Source: Roseomonas acroporae
GTDB lineage: Bacteria > Pseudomonadota > Alphaproteobacteria > Acetobacterales > Acetobacteraceae
DNA: 64,000 nt
Direction: 5' to 3'
NCBI RefSeq assembly: GCF_023223525.1
Contig: NZ_JALPRX010000023.1
Location: 62,001-126,000, forward strand
Under the pieces are notes generated by a model that saw nothing but the letters and a program-made list of their open reading frames with translations, did no database searches and was not told where the DNA came from. The position numbers and the translations under genes are program-made. Numbering within the stretch: the stretch's first letter is position 1; every line of letters starts with the position of its first letter. This document shows positions 45,712 to 55,046 of the stretch, piece by piece.

Positions 45712-46270
45712 GCGGCCGGGCCAGGGTTGGCGTCGCGTCGGCAAAAGGCTGCGCAGCGCGTAACTGCGGATTGTCGAAGACCGGCTCGCGATAGCGACGC
45801 AGGGCGTCCCCCAGCGCGGCGGCCAGGTCACGCTTCTCCCACTCTCCGAGATAGGTGCCGATCTCCACCGACGCCCGCCGCTGCGCCAGCAGCAACGTGG
45901 AGCAGCGGCCGTGATGCTCGCGCAGCTCCAGCCGCGCCCAGTAGGGCTCCAGAGTCACCTCGGAGCGGCGGCCCCGGCGATCGGTGCGCCGGACCTGCAA
46001 CTGGTTCGGCGTCAGCACCACGCTCTCCCGGGCGTGGCGGCTGCCGCGGTGGTGCAGCATCACCAGCAGCAGCACCGCCGGCACCTCCAGCCCGACCAGG
46101 CCGAACACCGGCCAGGCCCCCAGCCGGAGGAACAGCAGCCCGCTGGCCATGGCGGGCAGGCCGAGCAGAAGGGTGAGCAGCGTCAGCGCGCGTGGTCCCG
46201 CGCTTCGGTGCGGGCTGGTCACCGCCTCGAACAGGATGGGCTCGAGCGGGACGGGGCCGGCCGCTGCCAT
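45686..46270 (-). CDS. DUF2244 domain membrane protein
   Basis: 194 residues. Two membrane segments (ALTLLTLLLGLPAMASGLLF and VFGLVGLEVPAVLLLVML) are followed by a cytoplasmic beta-rich part with VVLTPNQLQVRRTDRRG and EPYWARLELREHHG, then VEIGTYLGEWEKRDLAAALGDAL. This is the DUF2244 pattern; the family has no known function. It is divergent from nth and overlaps the XRE gene tail to tail by 26 bp. Confidence 0.85.
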   Translation of the reverse strand: MAAAGPVPLEPILFEAVTSPHRSAGPRALTLLTLLLGLPAMASGLLFLRLGAWPVFGLVGLEVPAVLLLVMLHHRGSRHARESVVLTPNQLQVRRTDRRGRRSEVTLEPYWARLELREHHGRCSTLLLAQRRASVEIGTYLGEWEKRDLAAALGDALRRYREPVFDNPQLRAAQPFADATPTLARPPTRSVPGS

Positions 46271-46339
46271 GGGGAGGAGGATAGCTTGATTCGCCTTGCG
46301 CTGGTAGCTGGAGTCCGCGCAGCCGGATCCCTCGAATCC

Positions 46340-47251
46340 ATGCCAGACCCGAATCGACGCGCACAGGTCACCGCCCCGGGCGAGCCGATTCCGGCACCGC
46401 CTGCCGCCGCCGGCGAGGCCGTGATCCCGCCGCCTCCGTCGACCCTGCCCCCGCTGCCCGGCCCGCCGGGGGCAGCCGACGTGCCGCCGATGCCGCCTGC
46501 GGCCGATTCCGCCACCCCGCCGGAGCGGCGCCCGGCCGCGCCGCGCGGGCGCCGGCCCGCGCCCCTGCACGGCAGCGCCGCGGCGCCGCGGCGCGCCCGG
46601 CTGATGTCGGCGGATGCCGCCGCCGGCTTCATCCGCGCCCTGGCCCAGGCCACGCCGGACCCGCAGACCGAGCTGCTCTACACGGATCCCTACTCGCTGC
46701 TGGTCGCCGTGGTGCTTTCCGCCCAGACCACCGACGCGGCGGTCAACCGCGCCACCCCGGCCCTGTTCGCGGCGGCGCCGGACCCTGCGGCGATGGTGGC
46801 GCTCGGCGAGGCCGGCGTGGCCGCGCATATCCGCACCATCGGGCTGTGGCAGGCCAAGGCGCGCAACGTCGTCGCCCTGTCGCGCCTGCTGCTGGAGCGG
46901 CACGGCGGCGCGGTGCCGGAGACGCGGGAGGCGCTGGAGGCGCTGCCCGGCGTCGGCCGCAAGACCGCCAACGTGGTGCTCAACGTCGCCTTCGGGGCGG
47001 AGACCATGGCGGTGGACACGCACATCTTCCGCATCGGCAACCGCACCGGCCTGGCCCCGGGCCGGACGCCGCGCGAGGTGGAGGACCGGCTGGTGAAGCG
47101 CTGCCCGCCGGCCCTGCTGCGCTCGGCGCACCACTGGCTGATCCTGCACGGGCGCTACGTCTGCAAGGCGCGCCTGCCCGAGTGCTGGCGTTGCGCTGCC
47201 CGTGCCTTCTGCAACTACCGCGACAAGGTGCTGGTGGCGCCGGCCCGCTGA
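46340..47251 (+). CDS. nth: endonuclease III
   Basis: 303 residues from this start. It is a DNA glycosylase/AP lyase for oxidised pyrimidines. The fold begins near residue 89 (MSADAAAGFIRALAQATPDP). The helix-hairpin-helix ALPGVGRKTANVVLNVAFG carries the catalytic Lys, and AVDTHIFRIGNR the catalytic Asp. The 4Fe-4S loop CKARLPECWRCAARAFC has the correct C-x6-C-x2-C-x5-C spacing. The first 88 residues are Pro/Ala-rich and unusual for the family, so the true start may be the ATG at 46604 (215 residues). Confidence 0.95.
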   Translation: MPDPNRRAQVTAPGEPIPAPPAAAGEAVIPPPPSTLPPLPGPPGAADVPPMPPAADSATPPERRPAAPRGRRPAPLHGSAAAPRRARLMSADAAAGFIRALAQATPDPQTELLYTDPYSLLVAVVLSAQTTDAAVNRATPALFAAAPDPAAMVALGEAGVAAHIRTIGLWQAKARNVVALSRLLLERHGGAVPETREALEALPGVGRKTANVVLNVAFGAETMAVDTHIFRIGNRTGLAPGRTPREVEDRLVKRCPPALLRSAHHWLILHGRYVCKARLPECWRCAARAFCNYRDKVLVAPAR

Positions 47252-47322
47252 GAGGAGCGCCGGCGCGTTCCCTGCCGGCGCCACCGAACGGCTCCAGCGC
47301 CTTGTTTCCTCGGGCAACTTCG

Positions 47323-47349
47323 CCCGATCGGATGATTCCACCCGATCGG
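47323..47349. promoter_or_regulatory. Pair of CCCGATCGG palindromes upstream of the lutA-like gene
   Basis: CCCGATCGG occurs at 47323-47331 and 47341-47349, centres 18 bp apart, 22-48 bp before the ATG. Each is nearly self-complementary. The placement fits a dimer-of-dimers operator, but it could also be chance in GC-rich DNA. Confidence 0.3.
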
Positions 47350-47370
47350 GATCTGCTCTAGGCTCGGCCC

Positions 47371-48141
47371 ATGCCGCAGACCAAGCCGCGCGTGGCGCTG
47401 TTCGTCACCTGCCTCGTCGATCTCTACCGCCCCTCGGTCGGCTTCGCCGCCATCCGGCTGCTGGAGCAGGCGGGCTGCCTCGTCGAGGTGCCGCCGACGC
47501 AGACCTGCTGCGGGCAGCCGGCCTACAATTCCGGCGACCGCGCCACGGCGCGCGACCTGGCGCGCGCCGTGGTCGACGCCTTCGCCGGCTACGATTACGT
47601 CGTGGCGCCCTCCGGTTCCTGCGCCGGCATGATCGCGCACCACTATCCCGGCCTGTTCGCCGACGACCCGACCTATCGCGGCCGCGCCGAGGCGCTGGCC
47701 GCGCGCACGCACGAGCTGGTCTCCTTCCTCACCGACGTGATGGGGATGGAGTCGGTGGCGGCGCGCTACGAGGGAATCGTCGCCTACCACGATTCCTGCT
47801 CGGGCCTGCGCGAGATGGGCGTGCGCGAGCAGCCGCGCCGGCTGCTCGCCGGGATGCGCGGGCTGACGTTGCGCGAACTGTCGGAGCCGGAGGTGTGCTG
47901 CGGCTTCGGCGGCACCTTCTGCGTGAAGTATCCCGACATCTCCACGCGCATGGTGGCCGACAAGGTGCGCGACATCCGCGCGACGGGGGCGGACACGCTG
48001 CTCGCGGGCGATCTCGGCTGCCTGCTGAACATGGCGGGGCGGCTGCGCCGGGAAGGCGCGCCGCTGCGCGTTCGCCACGTGGCGGAGGTGCTGGCCGGCA
48101 TGACCGAGACGGCGCCGATCGGCGAGGCGCCGCCGCGCTGA
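47371..48141 (+). CDS. LutA/YkgE-type (Fe-S)-binding protein with two CCG domains
   Basis: 256 residues, two cysteine-rich CCG domains: VPPTQTCCGQPAYNSG and, after the second lobe (YHDSCSGLREMG), EVCCGFGGTFCVKYP. This is the LutA/GlcF/HdrB-type domain pair that binds an iron-sulfur cluster; LutA works with LutB and LutC in L-lactate oxidation. Neither lutB nor lutC is next to it: the following gene is on the other strand. A role in another oxidase complex is possible. Confidence 0.85.
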   Translation: MPQTKPRVALFVTCLVDLYRPSVGFAAIRLLEQAGCLVEVPPTQTCCGQPAYNSGDRATARDLARAVVDAFAGYDYVVAPSGSCAGMIAHHYPGLFADDPTYRGRAEALAARTHELVSFLTDVMGMESVAARYEGIVAYHDSCSGLREMGVREQPRRLLAGMRGLTLRELSEPEVCCGFGGTFCVKYPDISTRMVADKVRDIRATGADTLLAGDLGCLLNMAGRLRREGAPLRVRHVAEVLAGMTETAPIGEAPPR

Positions 48142-48192
48142 GGCGCCGGGACGGGCCGCGCCGCGGCGGCGCGCCGCCCGCCCGGGCCAGGC

Positions 48193-49164
48193 TCAGGCGG
48201 TGAGCACGATCTTGCCGAAATGCTCGTTCGCCCGCATGCGGGCCAGCGCCTCCGCCACCTCGTCGAGCGGGAAGGTGCGGTCCAGCGGCAGGCGCAGCGT
48301 GCCGGCCTCCACCGCCTCCCACAGGTCGGCCCGCATGCGGCGGACGATCTCGCGCACCTCCTCCACCGAGCGGGTGCGGAAGGTCACGCCGACGTAGCTG
48401 ATGCGCCGGAGCGCGTGCAGGTCGAAGTCGAACTCGCCGCGGGCGCCGCCGAGGCGGCCGACATTGACGATGCGCCCGAGGATCGCCGCCGCCTGCAGGT
48501 TGCCGTTGGCGACGCTGCCCGAGATCTGGTCCACCACCAGCTCGACGCCCTTGCCGCCGGTCGCCTCCAGGACCCGCTCCGGCCAGTCCGCCGCCTTCGT
48601 GTCGATGGCGAGGTCGGCGCCGTACTCGCCCAGCTTCGCGCGCCGCGCCGCGCTGGTCGAGCTGCCGATCACCAGCCGCGCGCCCTTCAGCTTCGCGATC
48701 TGCATCGCCATCAGCCCGACCCCCGAGCTGGCGCCCTGGACCAGCACGGCCTCGCCCGGGGCGAGGCGCCCGTTGGTCACCACCGCGTCGTGCATGGTCT
48801 GCAGCGCGACCGGCAGGGTCGCGGCCTCGACCTCGCTCATGTTGCGGTCGGGGATGGGCAGGACGCGGCCCATGTCCGCCACGGCGTACTCGGCGTAGCC
48901 GCCGGCGCCCGAGGCCATCACGCGGTCGCCGGGACGGATGCCGCGCACGGCGGTGCCGACCTCGGCGACCTCGCCCGCGAACTCCATGCCGACCACGGTG
49001 CCGACCCCGCCGACCCGCCCGTGCGACTGCCCGGCCGCGACCGCGAGGTCGGCCCGGTTCAGCGAGGCGGCGCGCACGCGCACCAGCACCTCCTCGGGCT
49101 TCGGGCGCGGCGTCGGCACCTCCGCCACGCGCACCCCGGATTCGGTGACGACCGCTGCCTTCAC
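48193..49164 (-). CDS. quinone oxidoreductase-like MDR family protein
   Basis: 323 residues. The GroES-like N-terminal domain (MKAAVVTESGVRVAEVP, SLNRADLAVAAGQ) and a Rossmann domain (VLVQGASSGVGLMAMQIAKLKGA) are typical of NADPH:quinone reductase and zinc-free MDR enzymes; the zinc-ligand cysteines are absent. The GTG start has GGAGGAAG five bases before. It is divergent from the monooxygenase gene, with 417 bp between. Confidence 0.9.
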   Translation of the reverse strand: MKAAVVTESGVRVAEVPTPRPKPEEVLVRVRAASLNRADLAVAAGQSHGRVGGVGTVVGMEFAGEVAEVGTAVRGIRPGDRVMASGAGGYAEYAVADMGRVLPIPDRNMSEVEAATLPVALQTMHDAVVTNGRLAPGEAVLVQGASSGVGLMAMQIAKLKGARLVIGSSTSAARRAKLGEYGADLAIDTKAADWPERVLEATGGKGVELVVDQISGSVANGNLQAAAILGRIVNVGRLGGARGEFDFDLHALRRISYVGVTFRTRSVEEVREIVRRMRADLWEAVEAGTLRLPLDRTFPLDEVAEALARMRANEHFGKIVLTA

Positions 49165-49581
49165 GATGCTTCCTCCACGCTGGGCCGCGCCCGCCGCGCG
49201 GCGGCCGGGGACCCTGTCATCGGCCGGATGCCGGCCGTTCTGCATCATCGGCCGGATGCCGGCCGTTCCGCGGCCAGGATGCGGCCGGTCCGCAGCCGCG
49301 TCAAAGCGGCGGCCGGTGGGGCGCGGGCCGGCGGGACGGGCCGGGAGAAGGGGCCCGCCGCCTCCCCTCCGCCGTCCCGTCGGGCCGCGCGGGCATGGTT
49401 GATCGGCCGGGCGTGGCTTGGCGGTTGCGCCGGGCCCTGCCGAACGTGTTCTATCAATCGAACCAATTCGGCACACCAATCCGGCGCGCGGCCCGGGGCG
49501 GCGTGTCCGGCGGGCTCGGTCCCCGGGCATGACCACGACGGAAGCACGGCGGCCGGCGACGAGGCGAGGAAGGGGAGACGT
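49165..49581. other. Divergent intergenic region, MDR reductase / monooxygenase
   Basis: 417 bp. Near the MDR gene it holds three palindromic repeats (49217-49287). Near the monooxygenase it is AT-richer (GTTCTATCAATCGAACCAATT at 49448), a likely promoter area; TTGCGC at 49425 and TTCTAT at 49449 are a weak match. No gene is seen. Confidence 0.5.
49217..49287. promoter_or_regulatory. Triplicated palindrome, candidate operator array
   Basis: TCATCGGCCGGATGCCGGCCGTTC (as two blocks of ten and fourteen) is present twice, at 49217-49240 and 49245-49268; each holds the inverted repeat CGGCCGG-ATG-CCGGCCG. A third, altered copy CGGCCAGGATGCGGCCG is at 49271-49287. The array lies 53-123 bp upstream of the MDR reductase start, in a divergent promoter region, as expected for a regulator binding array. 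Confidence 0.5.
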
Positions 49582-51084
49582 ATGTCCGAGACAGCGACGC
49601 GGCGGTCGGCCGCGCCCGGGCAGGCCGAGCATTTCGACGTCGTCATCGTCGGGGCGGGCATCTCCGGGATCGGCGGCGCCTATCACCTCACCCACCAGTG
49701 CCCCGACCGCCGCTTCGTGGTCCTGGAGGCGCAGGAGAGCTTCGGCGGCACCTGGCTGACCCACCGCTACCCCGGCATCCGCTCCGACAGCGACCTCTAC
49801 ACATTCGGCTACCGCTTCAAGCCCTGGACCGGCACCCCGATCGCGACCGCCGAGGAGATCCGCCGCTACATGGGGGAGGTGATCGAGGAGAACGACCTCG
49901 GCCGCCACATCCGCTACGGCCACCGCATCGAGCGCGCGGACTGGTCGGAGGCGGCGAAGCGCTGGACGCTGGAGGCGGTGCGCACCGATATCGGCGAGCC
50001 GGTGCGGCTGACCGCGGGCTTCCTGTGGATGTGCCAGGGCTACTACCGGCACGCGGCGGGATACCTGCCGGAGTGGCCGGGCATGGCGCGCTTCCGCGGC
50101 CGCCTCGTCCACGCCCAGACCTGGCCGGAGGATCTCGACTACACGGGCCAGCGGGTCGTCGTGATCGGCTCCGGCGCGACGGCGGCGACCGTGGTGCCGG
50201 CGATGGCGGCCCGGGCGGCGCACGTCACCATGCTCCAGCGCTCCCCCACCTACTTCCGCACCGGCCGCAACGCCATCGAGATCGCCGACGAGCTGCGGAC
50301 GCTCGGCGTGGACGAGAGCTGGATCCACGAGATCGTGCGCCGCAAGATCCTGCACGAGCAGGCGCTGTTCGCCGAGCGCACCTTCCGCGAGCCGGAGAAG
50401 GTGCGCGACGAGCTGCTGGCCAATGCGCGCGCGCATCTCGGCCCCGGGGTGGACGTGGACACGCACTTCACGCCGCGCTACCGGCCCTGGCAGCAGCGCC
50501 TCGCCTTCATCCCCGACGCCGACCTGTTCGTGGCGATCCGCGAGGGTCGCGCCTCGGTCGTCACCGACGAGATCGAGGAGTTCACCGAGTCCGGCATCCA
50601 GCTCCGCTCCGGCGCGTCGCTGGAGGCCGACATCGTGGTGGCGGCGACGGGCTTCGACCTCAGCGTGATGGGCGACATCGCCTTCAGCCTCGACGGCGAG
50701 CCGCTCGACTTCGCGCGGACGGTGACCTATCGCGGCACGATGTTCACCGGCGTGCCCAACCTCGCCTGGGTGTTCGGCTACCTCCGCGCCAGCTGGACGC
50801 TGCGCGCCGACCTCGTGGGCGACTTCGTGTGCCGGCTGCTGAACCACATGCGCGACACCGGCGCGCGCGCGGTGGTGCCGGCGCTGCGGCCCGGGGACGA
50901 GGGCATGGCGCTGCTCCCCTGGATCACCGCCGAGAACTTCAATCCCGGCTACCTGGCCCGCGGCATGCACCTGCTGCCGCGGCAGGGCGACCGGCGGGAG
51001 TGGCAGCACACGCAGGACTACTGGCGCGAGAAGGACGAGTTCGCGGCGATCCGGATGGACGACCCGGTCTTCGCCTATCGCTGA
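49582..51084 (+). CDS. flavin-containing (Baeyer-Villiger type) monooxygenase
   Basis: 500 residues. FAD-binding loop VVIVGAGISGIGGAYHL near the N-terminus, the Baeyer-Villiger fingerprint FRGRLVHAQTWP (FxGxxxHxxxW) at about residues 173-184, and the NADP loop VVVIGSGATAATVV just after it. GFDLSVMGD and the C-terminal part agree with the CzcO-like group. AGGGGAG five bases upstream supports the start. The divergent MDR reductase may act in the same oxidation pathway. The substrate (ketone or other) is unknown. Confidence 0.92.
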   Translation: MSETATRRSAAPGQAEHFDVVIVGAGISGIGGAYHLTHQCPDRRFVVLEAQESFGGTWLTHRYPGIRSDSDLYTFGYRFKPWTGTPIATAEEIRRYMGEVIEENDLGRHIRYGHRIERADWSEAAKRWTLEAVRTDIGEPVRLTAGFLWMCQGYYRHAAGYLPEWPGMARFRGRLVHAQTWPEDLDYTGQRVVVIGSGATAATVVPAMAARAAHVTMLQRSPTYFRTGRNAIEIADELRTLGVDESWIHEIVRRKILHEQALFAERTFREPEKVRDELLANARAHLGPGVDVDTHFTPRYRPWQQRLAFIPDADLFVAIREGRASVVTDEIEEFTESGIQLRSGASLEADIVVAATGFDLSVMGDIAFSLDGEPLDFARTVTYRGTMFTGVPNLAWVFGYLRASWTLRADLVGDFVCRLLNHMRDTGARAVVPALRPGDEGMALLPWITAENFNPGYLARGMHLLPRQGDRREWQHTQDYWREKDEFAAIRMDDPVFAYR

Positions 51085-51172
51085 TACCGGCCGGCAAGGG
51101 TCCCGACCCGTGCCGGCCGGCATCGCGCGTGCGCCGGGCCGGCGCGACCCGCGCCAGGGTGGTCCGGCGCGC

Positions 51173-51280
51173 CTAGAGCCGTTCCAGCCTGACTGTATCA
51201 GGCCAGAACGGCTCTAACCTTTTGGTTTTTCGCATTTTCCGGGTCGCTGGGTGAGTACACCCAGCTTGAAAATGCTCTAG
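51173..51280 (-). repeat. Dispersed palindromic repeat family 1, copy B (inverted)
   Basis: 108 bp; read on the minus strand it matches copy A (1622-1728) nearly throughout. The inner stem here is CTGGGTG/CACCCAG with a TACT loop, against CTGAGCG/CGCTCAG in copy A: two compensating base-pair changes. It ends four bases before the lipoprotein gene stop at 51284, so it may serve as its 3' structure. Confidence 0.85.
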
Positions 51281-51283
51281 GGG

Positions 51284-52570
51284 TCAGCGCACGATCTGCA
51301 CCGCGCGCGTCGTCGGGATGGCGGCGGAGGATTTCTTGAGGTTCAGCAATTCGGTCAGCAGCGCCAGGACCTGCAGCGAGTGGTCGCCGCGCGTCGCGCC
51401 GTCGGCGGCCGGCTCGGCGTGGCGCGGCACGGCATACTCGGCCCCGTCATAGGCCACGCGGAAGGCCGCCGGCGTGGCGTCGCCTCCGCGCGCGAGGCGG
51501 AACAGGCAGGCACGGCGCGACGGCGTGGCGGGATCGACCGCGAAGGTGAGACAGGGGGGCGTGCCGTCCGCCCCGGGCGGCATCGCCGCCTGCACGCGCA
51601 GCAGCAGGCCGAGGAAGCGGACCACCTCCTCGACCGAACGCACGAGGATGCGCAGCCCGCTGCCGGCGAGGCGCGGCGCCGGCCCCTCCTGCACCACCTC
51701 GGGCCGCGCGCAGACCGGCGAATCCCGCCCGGCGCGCAGCGCCTCCTCGTCGCCGCCCGCCACCGGCACCAGCAGGCCGCGCCCGCCCTGCGCCACGCGC
51801 CGGCACACGGCGGTGCGGCGCTCCACGCGGTGCAGCCGGAAGCGGCCGCCGGGCTCGGGCAGCAGCCGCATCCCGCCATCCGCCAGCAGCGCCAGCAGCG
51901 CCGGCTCGGCCGCCTGCGCGGCGCTCAGGCGCGGGCCGACCGGCTGCAGCGCCTGGTAGTCGTTGAACTCGAAGCGGCCGAGCGCCACCGCCGTCGCCAG
52001 TGCCTGCCGCGCGCCCGCGCCGCCATCCGCCACGGGCTCCGGGCAGTCGGGCCGGCCGGTCCAGCAGCGCGGGTCGTTGGGATAGCGCCGGCCCGTCACC
52101 GGGTCCTCCACCACGGCGAAGAGCAGCATCAGCAGCATCTCGCGCGGGTAGCCGCGTTCCCACAGCGCGCGGATCAGCCCGGGCTCCAGCGGCTCCAGCA
52201 GGCCGCGGGCGAATTCCTGCGTGTCCAGCGCCGAGACGTCGAAGCTTGGCGCCACGCCGCCGCCGAGGCCGAGGCCCAGCACGTAGGGCGTGGCCGCGCC
52301 CGCGCCCACCGGCACGGAAAGCCCGGGCTGGCCGAGGCCGAGGTTCAGCGCGCCGCGTATCTGCGGCACGGTGGTGAAGTGCAGCGGCGCCTCGTCCCGC
52401 GCGCGCAGGATGTTGCGCACGAGCCCGTCATTGGCGGCGGTCTCGACGGCGCCGTTGTAGGCGATGGCCTGCTGCCCGATCGGCCCGGACAGCGCGCAGC
52501 CGCCCGGCGCGAGCCCGAGGAGGAGGACGGGCAGCCGGGCGAGGGCGGCCCACCGTCGTCGTCGCCGCAT
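51284..52570 (-). CDS. hypothetical lipoprotein
   Basis: 428 residues. An Arg-rich start, a hydrophobic run and the lipobox-like APGGC (Cys ~25) predict a lipid anchor. The mature N-terminus IAYNGAVETAANDGLVRNILRARDEAPLHFTTV (read in parts) matches a recurrent family of envelope lipoproteins with an aYN.A.e.a.N.....NI.RA pattern; its function is unknown to me. Later regions are rich in Leu and Arg with a coiled end. It starts 106 bp from the accA stop on the same strand; a palindromic repeat follows its own stop. Confidence 0.75.
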   Translation of the reverse strand: MRRRRRWAALARLPVLLLGLAPGGCALSGPIGQQAIAYNGAVETAANDGLVRNILRARDEAPLHFTTVPQIRGALNLGLGQPGLSVPVGAGAATPYVLGLGLGGGVAPSFDVSALDTQEFARGLLEPLEPGLIRALWERGYPREMLLMLLFAVVEDPVTGRRYPNDPRCWTGRPDCPEPVADGGAGARQALATAVALGRFEFNDYQALQPVGPRLSAAQAAEPALLALLADGGMRLLPEPGGRFRLHRVERRTAVCRRVAQGGRGLLVPVAGGDEEALRAGRDSPVCARPEVVQEGPAPRLAGSGLRILVRSVEEVVRFLGLLLRVQAAMPPGADGTPPCLTFAVDPATPSRRACLFRLARGGDATPAAFRVAYDGAEYAVPRHAEPAADGATRGDHSLQVLALLTELLNLKKSSAAIPTTRAVQIVR

Positions 52571-52676
52571 GGCCGCCGTTCTCCCGGATACCGGAACGTT
52601 GCCGGCAGGGTATCAGGCGTGCGGCGACGGGCAATCGCCGCCGGCGCGCGGCGCCGCGGGCACGGCGCGGCGGCGG

Positions 52677-53633
52677 TCAGCCCAGCCCGCCGCGCCCCAT
52701 CTCCAGGAACTTCTCGCGTCGCCGCGCACGCAGCGTGGCGCCGTCCGCCTCCAGCAGCGGCTCCAGGCTGCGCCAGATCTGCTCGCCCACGGCCGTCACG
52801 GCGGCGGCCGGGTCGCGGTGGGCGCCGCCGAGCGGCTCGGGCACCACCGCGTCCACCAGCTCCAGCCGGCGCAGATCCTCGGCGGTCAGGCGCAGCGCCT
52901 CGGCCGCCTGCGGCGCCTGGGCGGCGTCGCGCCACAGGATCGAGGCGCAGCCCTCGGGCGAGATCACGGAATAGACCGCGTGCTCCAGCATCAGCACCCG
53001 GTCGGCCGCCGCGAGCGCGATGGCGCCGCCCGAGCCGCCCTCCCCGATGATGGTGGCCACGAAGGGCACCGGCGCCTCCAGCCCCGCCTCGATGGAGCGG
53101 GCGATCGCCTCGGCCTGGCCGCGCGCCTCGGCCTCGATTCCGGGGAAGGCGCCGGCCGTGTCCACGAAGGAGAGGATGGGCAGGCCGAAGCGCCCGGCCA
53201 GCTCCATCAGCCGGCGCGCCTTGCGGTAGCCCTCGGGACGGGCCATGCCGAAATTGCGGGCGACGCGGCTTTCCGTGTCGTTGCCCTTCTCGGTGCCGAG
53301 CACCACCACGGCGCGGCCCCGGAAGCGGCCGAGCCCGCCGATCACGGCGGCGTCGTCGGCGAAGGCGCGGTCGCCGGCCAGCGGCGTGAATTCCTCGACG
53401 AGCTGGCGCACGTAGTCGAGGCATTTCGGCCGGTCGGGGTGGCGCGCCACCTGCGTCTTCTGCCAGGGCGTGAGCTTGGCATAGGTGCCCTGGAGCAGCT
53501 TGTGCGCCTTGTCGCGCAGGCGGCCGACCTCCTCGGCAACGTCGATGCCGCCGGCGTCGGTGGTGCGACGCAGCTCCTCGATCTTGCCTTCAAGCTCGGC
53601 GATCGGCTTCTCGAAGTCCAAAAAGTGACGCAT
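52677..53633 (-). CDS. accA: acetyl-CoA carboxylase carboxyltransferase subunit alpha
   Basis: 318 residues, the usual length. With AccD it transfers CO2 from biotin to acetyl-CoA, the first step of fatty-acid synthesis. Signatures: [66 protein letters not shown] (in parts), the oxyanion glycines in [19 protein letters not shown] and [12 protein letters not shown]. The ATG at 53633 has GAGGG seven bases before; the TTG two codons upstream is not needed. xerD lies upstream on the same strand. Confidence 0.97.
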   Translation of the reverse strand: MRHFLDFEKPIAELEGKIEELRRTTDAGGIDVAEEVGRLRDKAHKLLQGTYAKLTPWQKTQVARHPDRPKCLDYVRQLVEEFTPLAGDRAFADDAAVIGGLGRFRGRAVVVLGTEKGNDTESRVARNFGMARPEGYRKARRLMELAGRFGLPILSFVDTAGAFPGIEAEARGQAEAIARSIEAGLEAPVPFVATIIGEGGSGGAIALAAADRVLMLEHAVYSVISPEGCASILWRDAAQAPQAAEALRLTAEDLRRLELVDAVVPEPLGGAHRDPAAAVTAVGEQIWRSLEPLLEADGATLRARRREKFLEMGRGGLG

Positions 53634-53743
53634 GGGCAACCCTCGGGAGGGCGCGGGTTAGCCCAAAACGGCCGGGGGCGGAAGCGTGCCCGGTCCCGCC
53701 GGGGCGGTGGGGGCCGGGTCGCGGCGGCCGCGGCCGGCGCCGG

Positions 53744-54895
53744 TCAGTCCCGCGCCGGCGCCGCCGGCCGCGGCCCCGCCGCCTCCAGCGCCAGCGGATG
53801 GTGCTCCTCCACCAGCCGGCGCAGCCGCTCCTCCAGCACGTGGGTGTAGATCTGCGTGGTGGCGATGTCGGCGTGGCCGAGCAGGATCTGCAGCGTCCGC
53901 AGGTCGGCCCCGCGTTCCAGCAGATGGCTGGCGAAGGCGTGGCGCAGCACGTGCGGGCTGACCCGGTCCGGGTCCAGCCCGGCCTCCAGCGCCGCCGCCT
54001 TCAGCAGCACGAACAGGCCCTGCCGGGTCAGGTGCCCGGCCTGGCCGCGTGCCGTCGGGAACAGCCAGCGCGCGGTCCTGCCGCCACCGGGGCCGCCATT
54101 GGGGCCGCCATCGGGGCCGTCATCGCGACCGGCAGCGGGACTGGCGCCGGCGCGCGCCCGGAGCGCGGCGGCGACCGCCTCGCGGGCCTTCGAGGAGATC
54201 GGCACCAGCCGCTCCCGCCCGCCCTTGCCGCGCACCGCCACCAGCGGCGTGTCGGACCGCAGCGCATCCGTCCGGAGGGTGATCAGCTCCGAGGCGCGCA
54301 GGCCGCTGCAATAGAGCAGTTCCACCGCCGCCACGGCGAGCGGGCCGCGCCGGCCGGGCAGCCGGGCCGCACCGGCCAGCAGGGCGGTGATCTCCGCCTC
54401 GGACAGGGTGCGGGGCAGGGCGGGGCGGGGGCGGGGACCTTCGAGCAGCGCCGTCGGGTCGTCCGCGCGCAGCCCCTCGGCCACCAGGAAGCGGTGGAAC
54501 TGCCGCAGCGTGGAGAGCCGGCGCGCCACGGTGCGCTCGGCCATGCCGAGCGCGGTCAGGGACTGCAGGTAGGCCGAGAGGGTGGCGGCGCCGGCGCGGG
54601 CCGGCCCCTCGCCGCGGCGGCCGGCGAAGGCGGCGAAGTCGGCGAGGTCGGAGGCATAGGCCGCGCGGGTGTTGCGCGCCGCGCCGCGCTCGGCCGCCAG
54701 CATCTCCAGGAACGCCTCGATGCGGTGCCCGTCGCCGGGCGTCCCTCCGGGCCCGCCATCCGGCTTGCCGGCGACGCGCGGCGCCGTGCCGGGGGCCCCG
54801 GCGGCGGGTGGCCCGCCGGCGGGCGGAAGGGGGGGCGCCGGATCGGTCGGCGGGGTCACGCCGGTGGCCGCCCGCCTCGGCGCGCCCCCGGGCAC
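53744..54895 (-). CDS. xerD: tyrosine recombinase XerD
   Basis: 383 residues from the GTG at 54895. With XerC it resolves chromosome dimers at dif. Core-binding domain from [19 protein letters not shown], then the catalytic domain with Arg in [11 protein letters not shown], Lys in [27 protein letters not shown] (His, Arg) and the nucleophile Tyr in ATTQIYTHV. The first ~75 residues are Pro/Gly/Ala-rich with no ATG, so the start is uncertain (GTG 54859 is an option). A GP-rich insertion before FPTARGQ is coded by 12-bp repeats (54077-54124). Sits between a small membrane protein gene and accA. Confidence 0.92.
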   Translation of the reverse strand: MPGGAPRRAATGVTPPTDPAPPLPPAGGPPAAGAPGTAPRVAGKPDGGPGGTPGDGHRIEAFLEMLAAERGAARNTRAAYASDLADFAAFAGRRGEGPARAGAATLSAYLQSLTALGMAERTVARRLSTLRQFHRFLVAEGLRADDPTALLEGPRPRPALPRTLSEAEITALLAGAARLPGRRGPLAVAAVELLYCSGLRASELITLRTDALRSDTPLVAVRGKGGRERLVPISSKAREAVAAALRARAGASPAAGRDDGPDGGPNGGPGGGRTARWLFPTARGQAGHLTRQGLFVLLKAAALEAGLDPDRVSPHVLRHAFASHLLERGADLRTLQILLGHADIATTQIYTHVLEERLRRLVEEHHPLALEAAGPRPAAPARD

Positions 54896-54899
54896 GGCG

Positions 54900-55046
54900 T
54901 CAACGGGTCTGGAAGCGGTCGTTGGGGAGGACGCGCTCCACCGGCTGCGGCGTGACACCCGGCGGGAAGGCGCCGATCACCAGCATGGCGAGGAGCAGCA
55001 CGCCGACCAGCACGGCGGCGACCAGGAGGATGGGACGGCGGAACAT
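54900..55046 (-). CDS. small single-span membrane protein
   Basis: 48 residues. One membrane segment ([24 protein letters not shown]) and a short tail [18 protein letters not shown]. It lies five bases upstream of the xerD GTG and is divergent from aroK-aroB. The compact form and hydrophobic pattern favour a real gene; I recall similar short proteins near xerD in Acetobacteraceae, but the family is unnamed. Confidence 0.65.
   Translation of the reverse strand: MFRRPILLVAAVLVGVLLLAMLVIGAFPPGVTPQPVERVLPNDRFQTR

Noticed and set aside
53744-54895. Tyrosine recombinase as a sign of an integrated element
   Set aside because: The protein is the housekeeping XerD type, next to accA; no attachment sites, tRNA or phage genes flank it.
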